Notes: generated from the letters alone by a model not told the origin. Positions 1-8,115 are shown, numbered from the stretch's first letter. The stretch is 64,000 bases of DNA from Colivivens sp963626085 (GCA_963626085.1 CAVFVJ010000031.1:1-64000), one strand, 5' to 3'. Numbers and translations: made by a program.

Positions 1-2487
1 AAAACAATTACTTCTCTGATGGCATTGGTGGTGACAATAATGTTTGCCACAAGTGCAATGGCAGACCCAACAAACATTGGTGCTAAAGTGGAATGTTACT
101 CTACTGCCGGCTACACACAAAAGTACTGTACTCTTCCTCTCACAACGATTGCTCAGTTCCTTGACACAGACACCGCTACTCTGGTGGCTGCACTCAACGA
201 GCAGGCTAAAAACATTGTTGATTATGAGGTGCAGAACGTTGATCCAATCATCTTCAATGTATCTGACGGAACAACCAAATCAGCATACTACACCCAGGGT
301 GGTGTTGGTGGTTTCTGGATGGATGAGAATTCCAATGTTGTAGAATGGGGAGATACCACAGGTGCCAGATGGTTCAACACAGTGTCATGGGATGCGAACG
401 AGGATGAATTCAGTATCGGTGTCGGTCAGTATCCAAACGCAAACAAACCTGGCGACGAGTTCAAAACGACTATCGCCATTGAGTACAACAACCAGGTTAT
501 CAACTGGAATATCATTCTCAGAGTGATAGAGAAGCCAGCTGTTGACGTGACTCCAGTCCTTTCCAAACTCACAATCATCGACAACAAAGAGGTGACAGTT
601 AAACAGTATGTACGCACTGGCTACGATGCCGACAACGTGACATTAGCCCTCGGTGATGCAAGTACAAAGTTGGGACTTGATCCTGCTACTGTGGCAGAAA
701 ATCTTGCGGACTACCTGTACTGTACTAACTACGACACGGAAAATGAAGTTGTCAAAGACTCTTTGACTAATGTGTCTACAGCTAATGGTTACGGTTGGTG
801 GCTGACTTCAGTATATGATGAGAATACTGGCAATGAGTCAGACGAGTGTGCAGCGGTAGCTTATGGTACCAACAATGTCTTCTTTGTACAGGCATTCACA
901 TACAATGCTGACACCCTCAGCTTCCAGCTTGGACAGTACCCTTCCACTTTGACTGTAGGCTCTAACCGTTACGTCTACCTCTATCTTATCAACGGTACAA
1001 ACGCTGTACGCATCAAGGTTTGCCTCAATATCATTGAAAAACCTAAGTCTGACGTGACATTCGACAAGATGACCAAAGTCGGTGGTGAGGAAGTTTCTTT
1101 CTTACGTGACCCATCACTCGGCTATGGTGTTAGCACTTACTATTTCGATGCAGACTCAATTGCAGCCCTCTTCGGTGAAGATGTAGCGGCTTCAGACCTT
1201 ACATTCCAGGCATTGACCGCAGAAAACGAACTGACTGACTCATATACAGCAAATGGAGGTTTCTGGATGGATCTTGAGTCACATCCTGTATCATGGGGTT
1301 CAGGCACTAAGATTTACTTCGCTGAGTACACTCAAAATGATTCTGAACTGTCTTATTTCAACATAGGCAACATGGATACTCAGGATTTCGTACTTGGTAC
1401 TGTAACTGCCGGATCAGTGTTCCTCGTATACGACGACAAGTACTACGAGTTTGCAATGAGAGTACAGATGGGTGAGAAGGAAGAACCTACAGACTACACC
1501 GTTGCTACTTGCAAAACTGTTGCTACTTACCAGTACGAGTATCAGATCGTTCCGAACTCTGAATATCAGGACTACACTATGATGGACACAACCATCTTCC
1601 TCGACATGACTGAGGTTGAGAGTTTGCTCGGAACAAGCAGTCCTACATTCTATGCAGAGACTTATGCTGACTCTACAGGCAACATCTTCTCAAAGAAATA
1701 CACTTGTGCTCCCAACCCAGGCTTCTGGATGGATCCAGACACTTTGAATGAGCACCGCTCAGTAGCATCTGGATGGGCAAACACCAACTCTTACGGAATC
1801 TGCTTCACTGACAACTACTTCCAGTTCTTCCAGTACCCGAACTCTTCAGCAGTTGCAGTTGGCAAATACTACACAGACAACTTCTACCTTGTAAACCTCA
1901 AGACAGGCAAGAAGATTCAGTACACTATCACAGTGAAGTATGTTGAGGAACTGACGAAGCACGCTAACGTAGGTCAGGTGAACCTAGCAGGAAAGGCTCG
2001 TGGCGAAGATGGTGTATACGGAGCATTGACAGACGTTGACCTCACTGCAATGTACACAGCCTTCGGTTGTACAGCTGAAGAATTTGAGGCTGCTGGTTCT
2101 TGGGTTGCTCAAAATCAGTCTGGCACATACACTGAGGACAACTACGATACAGCAGAAGGTTTCATGTTCGACGCTACAGGCAAGACTGTCGATGATGGAA
2201 CTGAAGTTTTGAAAGTCGGAATTAATGAGGACGGACAACTCGCTACATGGATTATCGACGACTCTAACCTCGACAATGAGTACACTGTATCATTCGCAGC
2301 CCTCTACAACGACCAGATGTATTACTTCTACGTAACCGTTAACAAGGACGGTGTTCCAGCTGCAATCGACGGAATCAAGGACAACACTGTCAAATCTGGT
2401 GTAATCTACGACCTCTCAGGCCGCAAGGTGATTACTCCTTCAAAGGGTCTTTACATCCAGAACGGCAAGAAGTTCATCATAAAATAA
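1..2487 (+). CDS. Secreted protein with five DUF4859-like tandem repeats (5' end outside window)
   Basis: The reading frame is open to the first base: before the ATG at 19 it reads KTITSL, so the true start almost certainly lies a few codons outside the window and the visible start is part of a signal peptide (hydrophobic run ending ...ATSAMA). The mature part shows five units of about 150 residues, each with a GFWMD/GWW-like core (near residues 97, 258, 413, 567 and 712 from the ATG at 19), a tryptophan/glycine stretch, an 'FxxGQYP'-type turn and a closing 'xIxEKP' strand. This resembles DUF4859 repeats of Bacteroidales surface proteins. The C-terminus (YDLSGRKV...KGLYIQNGKKFIIK) matches the short C-terminal motif common on Prevotella secreted proteins. 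The ligand is unknown; binding or surface display is inference. It is paralogous to the protein at 3622. Confidence 0.75.
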   Translation, partial: KTITSLMALVVTIMFATSAMADPTNIGAKVECYSTAGYTQKYCTLPLTTIAQFLDTDTATLVAALNEQAKNIVDYEVQNVDPIIFNVSDGTTKSAYYTQGGVGGFWMDENSNVVEWGDTTGARWFNTVSWDANEDEFSIGVGQYPNANKPGDEFKTTIAIEYNNQVINWNIILRVIEKPAVDVTPVLSKLTIIDNKEVTVKQYVRTGYDADNVTLALGDASTKLGLDPATVAENLADYLYCTNYDTENEVVKDSLTNVSTANGYGWWLTSVYDENTGNESDECAAVAYGTNNVFFVQAFTYNADTLSFQLGQYPSTLTVGSNRYVYLYLINGTNAVRIKVCLNIIEKPKSDVTFDKMTKVGGEEVSFLRDPSLGYGVSTYYFDADSIAALFGEDVAASDLTFQALTAENELTDSYTANGGFWMDLESHPVSWGSGTKIYFAEYTQNDSELSYFNIGNMDTQDFVLGTVTAGSVFLVYDDKYYEFAMRVQMGEKEEPTDYTVATCKTVATYQYEYQIVPNSEYQDYTMMDTTIFLDMTEVESLLGTSSPTFYAETYADSTGNIFSKKYTCAPNPGFWMDPDTLNEHRSVASGWANTNSYGICFTDNYFQFFQYPNSSAVAVGKYYTDNFYLVNLKTGKKIQYTITVKYVEELTKHANVGQVNLAGKARGEDGVYGALTDVDLTAMYTAFGCTAEEFEAAGSWVAQNQSGTYTEDNYDTAEGFMFDATGKTVDDGTEVLKVGINEDGQLATWIIDDSNLDNEYTVSFAALYNDQMYYFYVTVNKDGVPAAIDGIKDNTVKSGVIYDLSGRKVITPSKGLYIQNGKKFIIK

Positions 2488-2513
2488 TGCAAAACAGTTA
2501 TAATACCAACACT

Positions 2514-2546
2514 AAGCGGTGCGTCCCAACGGACGCACCGCTTTTA
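2514..2546 (+). terminator. Rho-independent terminator
   Basis: A perfect 13-bp stem (AAGCGGTGCGTCC, loop CAAC) is followed by TTTT, 27 bases after the stop of the upstream secreted-protein gene. The first double-hairpin repeat begins in its T-tract. Confidence 0.85.
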
Positions 2547-2605
2547 GTAGGTGACGTGTCCCACGTCACATTTAAAATCTGTGCAGTGAGACACTGCACC
2601 TACTA
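2545..2605. repeat. Double-hairpin palindromic repeat, copy 1
   Basis: Bounded by TAGTAG and CTACTA. It contains two 8-bp perfect hairpins: GTGACGTG with loop TCC, and GTGCAGTG with loop AGA, separated by an A/T spacer. It lies directly after a terminator. The same architecture recurs at 2607, 3468 and 37803. It resembles a REP/MITE-like non-coding element; no transposase is attached. Confidence 0.8.
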
Positions 2606-2606
2606 T

Positions 2607-2662
2607 CTCGACGTGTCCCACGTCACATTTAAAATCTGTGCAGTGAGACACTGCACCTACTA
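2607..2662. repeat. Double-hairpin palindromic repeat, copy 2 (5' end degenerate)
   Basis: Tandem to copy 1. Both hairpins and the spacer are identical in sequence except that the left TAGTAGGT border is replaced by TCTC, shortening hairpin 1 to 6 bp. The right border CACCTACTA is intact. Confidence 0.75.
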
Positions 2663-2675
2663 ATTTTCCACATCA

Positions 2676-2731
2676 GACAAAATAATTCCTTGTATCGGCT
2701 TAACGAAACGGAATTATCCATATCTTTGCAA
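2676..2731 (+). promoter_or_regulatory. Promoter with inverted repeat, copy A (toxin-antitoxin operon)
   Basis: A -7 box TATCTTTG lies at 2721-2728. An inverted repeat ATAATTCC (2682-2689) / GGAATTAT (2710-2717) sits just upstream and could be an operator. A 56-bp stretch covering both is repeated at 3543-3598 with 52 of 56 bases identical, so the TA operon and the secreted protein at 3622 appear to share promoter and possible operator. No -33 TTTG at the ideal distance was found. Confidence 0.65.
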
Positions 2732-2747
2732 CGTATAAACTATACAT

Positions 2748-2753
2748 AGGAGG
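2748..2753 (+). promoter_or_regulatory. Strong Shine-Dalgarno site
   Basis: AGGAGG stands five bases before the ATG at 2759. Full Shine-Dalgarno sites are rare in Bacteroidetes, so this one both fixes the antitoxin start and suggests strong translation or foreign origin. Confidence 0.6.
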
Positions 2754-2758
2754 ATGGC

Positions 2759-3031
2759 ATGAATACAGTTGCATTAAACAATAAACTGACAAAACGTATT
2801 CCTTATTGGAACGAGTTGGAGAAATTGAGCAAAGATGATAAAATAAACATTATTGCAATGTTGTCATTGTCAATTGCAGACTCAAATGAAAAGGAACCAA
2901 AGAAAGACAGAACAAGGGAAATGATAGAACGTTGTTGTGGGTCCTGGGTCGGGGAACAGACAGCTGAAGAGATTATTGCCAATATCAATAACAGCAAGCG
3001 TTCGAAATCAGAACCTGTAAAGTTCGACTGA
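2759..3031 (+). CDS. Antitoxin of a VapBC-type module
   Basis: A 90-residue protein directly upstream of a PIN-domain toxin. The N-terminal part (TKRIPYWNELEKLSKDDK) and a C-terminal acidic/basic tail around EEIIANI resemble small antitoxins that accompany PIN toxins in Bacteroidales. The expected role is to bind and inhibit the toxin and repress the shared promoter; this is inferred from position and size, as no DNA-binding fold is obvious. The start is supported by an AGGAGG site. The stop is one base before the toxin ATG, so the two are translationally coupled. The inverted repeat 42 bases upstream is a candidate operator. Confidence 0.7.
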   Translation: MNTVALNNKLTKRIPYWNELEKLSKDDKINIIAMLSLSIADSNEKEPKKDRTREMIERCCGSWVGEQTAEEIIANINNSKRSKSEPVKFD

Positions 3032-3032
3032 C

Positions 3033-3443
3033 ATGAATTACCTTTTGGACACCAACATCTGCATAGACTTCATAAGAGGAAAGCGAGGTATTGCCTCAAA
3101 ATTTGCGGAAATTGGACAAGAGCATTTATTCATATCTGAGATTACCCTTGGTGAACTTCTATATGGAGCACAATGTAGCGACAGACCATCGGAGAATATG
3201 AAGGTAGTCCATGTGTTTTGCGAATATGTAAACATACTACCTACAAACGGTATATGGGAAGAATTTGCTGTACAGAAAACCTGTTTACGCAAGAAAGGAC
3301 AACTGATTGAAGATGCAGACATTATAATAGGTGTAACAGCAATTGTCCACAACATGATATTGGTTTCAGAAAACATCAAACATTTAGAGCGACTCAACGG
3401 AATAATTGTTGAGAATTGGGCGGAATGTCAATCTCATGTCTGA
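3033..3443 (+). CDS. vapC: PIN-domain ribonuclease toxin (VapC-like)
   Basis: 136 residues, the usual VapC length. It begins MNYLLDTNICIDFI, with the first PIN aspartate at D6, followed by E41 in GELLYG, D94/D96 in EDADIIIG, and the C-terminal SENIKHLERL segment that corresponds to the family's T-x-N-x-x-H-F-x-R stretch. PIN toxins are Mg-dependent RNases, often cutting tRNA or rRNA; the target here cannot be told. It is the second gene of a two-gene operon. A double-hairpin repeat begins 24 bases after the stop, giving the TA pair similar repeats on both sides. Confidence 0.88.
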   Translation: MNYLLDTNICIDFIRGKRGIASKFAEIGQEHLFISEITLGELLYGAQCSDRPSENMKVVHVFCEYVNILPTNGIWEEFAVQKTCLRKKGQLIEDADIIIGVTAIVHNMILVSENIKHLERLNGIIVENWAECQSHV

Positions 3444-3467
3444 CGCATGCGTTTGTTTGCTCTCGTT

Positions 3468-3529
3468 TAGTAGGTGACGTGTCCCACGTCACATTTTAAT
3501 ATCTGTGCAGTGAGACACTGCACCTACTA
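3468..3529. repeat. Double-hairpin palindromic repeat, copy 3
   Basis: Same borders and same two hairpins as copy 1; the spacer differs by one inserted base and one substitution. It is followed, as after copy 2, by the 56-bp promoter repeat, so repeat plus promoter form a direct duplication on both sides of the TA genes. Confidence 0.8.
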
Positions 3530-3542
3530 ATTACCTACTTCC

Positions 3543-3598
3543 GACAAAATAATTCCTTATATCGGCTCAATGAAACGGAATTATCCATAACTTTGCAA
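3543..3598 (+). promoter_or_regulatory. Promoter with inverted repeat, copy B (secreted protein)
   Basis: The -7 box TAACTTTG at 3588-3595 lies 26 bases before the ATG at 3622. The inverted repeat ATAATTCC (3549-3556) / GGAATTAT (3577-3584) keeps the spacing of copy A. Only four positions differ from copy A, one of them inside the variable NN of the -7 box. Confidence 0.7.
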
Positions 3599-3621
3599 AT
3601 CATAATAAAACAAGACATTAT

Positions 3622-5673
3622 ATGATTAGAAGTATTACACGAACAATGGCTCTGGCAGTCCTCATACTGGTTGCCACAGCATCACAAGCACAAACTCTCA
3701 ATCTCTCGGACTTGAAAATTGTATGCAAAGCAGAGATTACAACTACACAAGCTGTACGTAAGGTTCAGTCTGAAGGCAAAGTCGCTGGCTATATTGCCAA
3801 GACAGTAGAGAAAATCGGATATTCAGAAGAAGATCTCACTGGTGCACTGTACGTAAACCAGTTCGACACCGATACGGAGGCAGCCTCTGGAACACTCGCA
3901 AACATTGATGGCAGTTGCTCGATGACAGAGGCGTATGATACAAACACCGGCACAGAGACAGGTGAACTGGTGGCTGTCAACGCAGACAATGACAAAGTCT
4001 TAGCTTACATCACAGACTTTGACTATGAAGACGGCAAACTCTCGTTCACCTTCGGTCAGATTGGCAAAAAGTTGGTTGCCGACAAGACTTACACATTAAA
4101 ACTATACCTGGTGAAGGGCACTGACGCAGCCGAGATTACAGTTACTGTCAAAACAAAAGACCTCTCCACCTTCAACGTCAACAGCATGACGAAACTGGGC
4201 GAGAAGAATTTTGAGTCTGACATTTTCTACAATAGTAGCTACAACTACAAGAATATAGACCTCAACACTGATTCACTGAAAGAATTACTTCTCGACGGAA
4301 CAGACGGTGTTGACAATTCCGAGCTGGTACTCTATGCGATGCAGTCAGAAGATGGTACCCTGACAGACAACGGACAGGCAAACTACGGAGGTTTCTGGCT
4401 TGATGCACAGGGTTATGCATGTTCATGGGGACAGGGAACATCTGTGTTGTTCTGTGAGCCTAAGACCGACGGTGACCTGTCTGAGTTGCACGCTGGTATC
4501 TACCCTGACTACGGACTCAGAAACACATCTCTTACTGGAACTGTCTATGTCGTAGGCTCAGGCAAGAGCTACTATCAGGTGAACGTGAAACTCAACGTAC
4601 TTCCCCAGCCTACCGTTCCACAGTGTGAGACAGTTGACTCCATCAATCTCGTTCTTGAAATCGTGCCGGACAAAACTTCTGACGTTAGTTCATTGTCGCA
4701 AGATGACTACATGAAGGATGCGTTCGACCTCAGCAAGGAACATCTTGCAGAACTGCTCGGCACTGAGTCACCTACATTCTATTGCAAGTCCGTAAACCCA
4801 ACAACGGGAGCTGTACTCCAGTACTCTAATGCTTATAGCCGACTGATTTCCTCATCTGCAGGTTTCCTCATGATGGACGTTACATACTTCCAGAACCCGG
4901 CTATGGCACATGTTGCCGCTCCGTTCAACCCACTGCCTGTGCTCACCAAAGCCTACGGTATAGGTTACGAAGACGGCAAACTGAGCTTCTGGCAGCAACC
5001 AGGTGACCGTGAGGTTGGCGACTATTATCAGAATGACTTCTACCTTGTCAATATTGACGCAGCAAAGAAGATTGCGGTTAACGTGACTGTAGTATTCGTG
5101 GAGGAGCGCAATCCTCTGGTAGACATCGTGGCAAATAAGCATGTTACACTCAGAATGGACAACGCTAAGGGCTGCTATGCAAAACAGGTGGATGTTGAAA
5201 AAATCGCTGAATTGATAGGTGCTGAGGAAAACAGTGACCTCATAGAATGGAAAGCGTACAACAAACTGGGACAGTTGCTTTCAACCAACTATGACGAGAC
5301 AAGTGGATTCAGTCTTGACAAGGACGGAAAGATTGCTGACGACGACTCAGTTTATGTTTTCTCAGCTGGTTACATTGATGGTGTCTTCCGCGCTACAGTT
5401 GACAATGACACAATATCTGAATTGAAGACTGTGCTCGTTGCTACTTACAACGGTAAGGGTTGCAAGATAACGCTTACTCTGTCTAATACAATATATGCTG
5501 ACGTAAACAACGACGGTAAGGTGGATGAGCAGGATGTGAACGCCATATACGACCACATCAAGAACCACACAGACAATGACACAGATTCTGACTTCGACGT
5601 GAACGAAGACGGTGTGGTGGATACTCAGGATGTAATTGCCGCTTACCAATCAATGACCAAGAGCGACAATTAA
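3622..5673 (+). CDS. Secreted protein with four DUF4859-like repeats and a C-terminal dockerin
   Basis: The signal peptide ends ...VATASQA. Four repeat units follow, with recognisable cores near residues 256 (GFWLD), 413 (GFLMMD) and 561 (GFSLD) and a more divergent first one. They line up in order with repeats 2-5 of the protein at the window start, so this paralogue lacks the first unit. Residues about 630-676 contain two calcium-loop segments, DVNNDGKVDEQD and DVNEDGVVDTQD, each followed by a helix: a type I dockerin. The sister protein instead has a short C-terminal secretion-type motif. Dockerins normally bind cohesins; no cohesin is visible here, so the partner is unknown. An extracellular or surface role is inferred. 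Confidence 0.75.
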   Translation: MIRSITRTMALAVLILVATASQAQTLNLSDLKIVCKAEITTTQAVRKVQSEGKVAGYIAKTVEKIGYSEEDLTGALYVNQFDTDTEAASGTLANIDGSCSMTEAYDTNTGTETGELVAVNADNDKVLAYITDFDYEDGKLSFTFGQIGKKLVADKTYTLKLYLVKGTDAAEITVTVKTKDLSTFNVNSMTKLGEKNFESDIFYNSSYNYKNIDLNTDSLKELLLDGTDGVDNSELVLYAMQSEDGTLTDNGQANYGGFWLDAQGYACSWGQGTSVLFCEPKTDGDLSELHAGIYPDYGLRNTSLTGTVYVVGSGKSYYQVNVKLNVLPQPTVPQCETVDSINLVLEIVPDKTSDVSSLSQDDYMKDAFDLSKEHLAELLGTESPTFYCKSVNPTTGAVLQYSNAYSRLISSSAGFLMMDVTYFQNPAMAHVAAPFNPLPVLTKAYGIGYEDGKLSFWQQPGDREVGDYYQNDFYLVNIDAAKKIAVNVTVVFVEERNPLVDIVANKHVTLRMDNAKGCYAKQVDVEKIAELIGAEENSDLIEWKAYNKLGQLLSTNYDETSGFSLDKDGKIADDDSVYVFSAGYIDGVFRATVDNDTISELKTVLVATYNGKGCKITLTLSNTIYADVNNDGKVDEQDVNAIYDHIKNHTDNDTDSDFDVNEDGVVDTQDVIAAYQSMTKSDN

Positions 5674-5698
5674 AATATCACACAATAACAACTACCAT

Positions 5699-5732
5699 AA
5701 AAGGTGTGCAAGGATTTGCCTTGCACACCTTT
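5699..5732 (+). terminator. Rho-independent terminator
   Basis: The hairpin AAGGTGTGCAAGG / CCTTGCACACCTT with a five-base loop lies 28 bases after the dockerin protein stop. The T-run is short (TTTGTGTTT). Confidence 0.75.
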
Positions 5733-5764
5733 GTGTTTGATAAGGAAGAAAAGTTCGGTTTAGC

Positions 5765-5795
5765 TTTGCTGTTTCCTTGTTTTTCACTACTTTTG
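5765..5795 (+). promoter_or_regulatory. Consensus Bacteroidetes promoter
   Basis: TTTG at 5765-5768, 19 bases, then TACTTTTG at 5788-5795: a full match to the primary sigma consensus. It drives the ATPase/nuclease-like gene 25 bases downstream. Confidence 0.8.
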
Positions 5796-5820
5796 CAGTG
5801 ACTAAACAAACCATACCGTT

Positions 5821-7404
5821 ATGGAACTGCAAAGAAGAAAGTACCCGATTGGGATTCAGACGTTCTCACGTATAATCAAAGAAGGCTACATATATGTGGA
5901 CAAGACCGACCTCGTGTGGGAAATGGTACATTATGCTACCTTCGTGTTCATGAGCCGTCCCCGACGGTTCGGCAAGTCACTGCTCACATCCACACTGGAG
6001 TCATACTTCAAGGGGGACAAAGACTTGTTTGCAGGACTGAAGATTGCGAACATGGAACAGGAGTGGAAGCAGTATCCAGTGATTCATCTCGACTTGAGTA
6101 TCGTGAAGGGCAAGGGGTCTCCCGAGGAATTGCGGCGTGCCTTGTGTCTGATGCTCTCAAGGCTCGACTGTTATGAGGCGAACCCAATGGAAGTGACACC
6201 TGGAGAAATCTTGGACGGCATGATACGTCGCCTTAACCGCAACACCGGCTGTCAGGTGGCAGTCATCATCGATGAGTACGATGCTCCGCTGCTCGAAGTG
6301 CTTCACGACGACTCACGTCTGGACGGTATGCGGACTGTGATGCAGGAGTTTTACCAACCGCTGAAGGCTAATGAACTGTACATCAAGTTCTGCTTCATCA
6401 CGGGAATTACCAAGTTCTCGCAGCTCAGCATCTTCTCCACTATTAACAACATCAAGAACGTAACACTTAACCCACGCTTCTCCACCATCTGCGGATTCAC
6501 GGAGGACGAGGTACTGAATGTCTTTGCAGAGGACTTGAAACAGATGGCTGAAGTCTACGAACTGACTCCGGACGAGATGTATAGAAAGATAAAGTTCATG
6601 TACGACGGCTACCGCTTCTCATCGGGCACTACTAATGTCTTCAACCCGTTCAGTCTGCTTAATGCGTTCATCGACCAGGAGATGAACTACTACTGGTTCG
6701 AGACTGGTACTCCCACATACCTCATACGTCAGCTGCAGCATTCTGGTACGAACATCACGTTGCTGGACAAGTTGGAAGTGCCGGCTGAAGCGTTCGACCA
6801 GCCTACGGAGAATATGCAGAACGCCCTGCCGTTGCTTTACCAAAGCGGTTACCTTACGATAAAGGATTATGATAAGGTGTCCAAAACCTATGTCCTCTCG
6901 TTCCCGAACGAGGAAGTTCGTGTAGGGTATATAAAAGGACTACTTCCAGTATACATAGGCATGAGCAGCAGCGACGTACAGATGGGCTTTGCACTGAAAT
7001 TCTGGCGTGCATTGAGAACCAACGACATCGACCTTGCCATGAGCCACATGCAGTCGTACCTCGCAAGCATCCCCTACGTGGAGGGCTTCAAGAAGAAGTT
7101 GGCGAAGGCAGCTACTGCCGAGGGGTTCTACGAATACACGTTCTACCTTATCTTCTCCATGCTCAACGTGTACGTACAGACACAGGTAAAGGTTGCAGGT
7201 GGACGTGTTGATGTGGTTGTCTTCATGCCCGACACTATCTACGTGATTGAGCTGAAGGCTGGTGGCAGTGCGGAGGATGCACTAAGGCAGATTGACGAGA
7301 AGGGTTATGCAAACGCATACAAGACCGACGGTAGACGTATTGTTAAGGTTTGGGTCAGTATGAACAAAGACACACGGACAGTAGAGGACTGGAAGGTAGT
7401 GTAA
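5821..7404 (+). CDS. AAA-ATPase-like protein with C-terminal PD-(D/E)XK nuclease-like domain
   Basis: 527 residues. The N-terminus (YPIGIQTFSRIIKEGYIYVDKT) and the P-loop-like RPRRFGKSL at 46-54 are hallmarks of the AAA-ATPase-like family (PF09820 type). IIDEYDAPL near 148-156 is Walker B-like. The C-terminus has the nuclease signature RVDVVVF...YVIELKAGG with D464, E477 and K479, as in the PD-(D/E)XK domain (PF08011 type) usually fused to it. The family is abundant and multi-copy in Bacteroides and Prevotella; its function is not established, although mobile-element or defence roles have been suggested. The gene is monocistronic with its own promoter and appears intact. Confidence 0.85.
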   Translation: MELQRRKYPIGIQTFSRIIKEGYIYVDKTDLVWEMVHYATFVFMSRPRRFGKSLLTSTLESYFKGDKDLFAGLKIANMEQEWKQYPVIHLDLSIVKGKGSPEELRRALCLMLSRLDCYEANPMEVTPGEILDGMIRRLNRNTGCQVAVIIDEYDAPLLEVLHDDSRLDGMRTVMQEFYQPLKANELYIKFCFITGITKFSQLSIFSTINNIKNVTLNPRFSTICGFTEDEVLNVFAEDLKQMAEVYELTPDEMYRKIKFMYDGYRFSSGTTNVFNPFSLLNAFIDQEMNYYWFETGTPTYLIRQLQHSGTNITLLDKLEVPAEAFDQPTENMQNALPLLYQSGYLTIKDYDKVSKTYVLSFPNEEVRVGYIKGLLPVYIGMSSSDVQMGFALKFWRALRTNDIDLAMSHMQSYLASIPYVEGFKKKLAKAATAEGFYEYTFYLIFSMLNVYVQTQVKVAGGRVDVVVFMPDTIYVIELKAGGSAEDALRQIDEKGYANAYKTDGRRIVKVWVSMNKDTRTVEDWKVV

Positions 7405-7415
7405 AGTGACTTGCC

Positions 7416-7835
7416 TTACTTGCCCTTCTTAAGTACCGACTTGGGAACTGCCGACATCTCACCTGAAATGAAGATGCGGGTCATGTCGTCCTTACAGTTG
7501 GTGAACACCTGAAGGTACTTCTTCACCTTTCCTGGTAGTTTTCCTGTACCATCGTAAGTCACCTTTATCTCGCCCGACCCACCTGGACTAATATAGTCCT
7601 TCGGATACTCGGCTACAGTACAGCCACACGATGTGCGGATATAGTTTATCACCAACTTCCCCTTGCCAACGTTGGTAAACTTGAATACACAAGTCTGTAC
7701 GGGGTCGTCTTGTGAGAACGTGCCGATACTGACAGTTGTCTTCTCGAACTTTATCACCGGATACTTGCGTGCCACTGCCGGCATTGCAATGACACATACC
7801 ATCACCATTAAAATGAATCTTATTGTCTTCTGCAT
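7416..7835 (-). CDS. DUF1573 secreted protein
   Basis: 139 residues with a signal peptide (…VIAMPAVA). The body is one immunoglobulin-like DUF1573 domain, recognised from ISIGTFSQDDPVQ-like spacing, 'FKFTNVGKGKLVI' and the 'TSCGCTVAEYPKDYISPGGSGEI' region (two adjacent cysteines in SCGC). Such single-domain proteins are common in Bacteroidetes and have no assigned biochemical role. Expressed convergently with the ATPase/nuclease gene, with only 11 bases between the two stops. Confidence 0.88.
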   Translation of the reverse strand: MQKTIRFILMVMVCVIAMPAVARKYPVIKFEKTTVSIGTFSQDDPVQTCVFKFTNVGKGKLVINYIRTSCGCTVAEYPKDYISPGGSGEIKVTYDGTGKLPGKVKKYLQVFTNCKDDMTRIFISGEMSAVPKSVLKKGK

Positions 7836-7877
7836 AACACTTTACTAAGTTTCAGTTATCACCATTCAATATGGTTG

Positions 7878-7885
7878 CAAAGTTA
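7878..7885 (-). promoter_or_regulatory. -7 promoter box for the DUF1573 gene
   Basis: TAACTTTG on the minus strand, about 43 bases before the start codon. A -33 TTTG at the ideal distance is not clear. Confidence 0.5.
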
Positions 7886-8035
7886 CTTGTTTTTCAAATA
7901 CATGCTACAACAATTCAAGGAAAACTTTGGGCTTTTCCATCAAAGAAAAACAAAAACGAGGCTGAACACGACATGGAAATCCACACATTATTAAATAAAA
8001 AGAGTAAGACTCCAAAGTGTTTGAAAAATTCTTCA

Positions 8036-8043
8036 TACCTTTG
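8036..8043 (+). promoter_or_regulatory. -7 promoter box for lon
   Basis: TACCTTTG, 72 bases before the lon start. No well-placed -33 box was found. No CIRCE element was noticed in the 280-base divergent gap. Confidence 0.5.
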
Positions 8044-8115
8044 TATTTGATATGCACGTTTTGTGCTACCAGTCTTGGGTGCTGGCAAAAGAGAAAAACA
8101 CATAAGTATAGATAA

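Noticed and set aside
2545..3529. Possible CRISPR array from repeated palindromes
   Set aside because: Only two adjacent units plus one distant, no regular spacers, no cas genes; each unit has two different hairpins.
5821..7404. ATPase/nuclease-like gene as part of a defence island with the TA pair
   Set aside because: It has its own promoter, is separated by the secreted protein gene and terminator, and no other defence genes are near.
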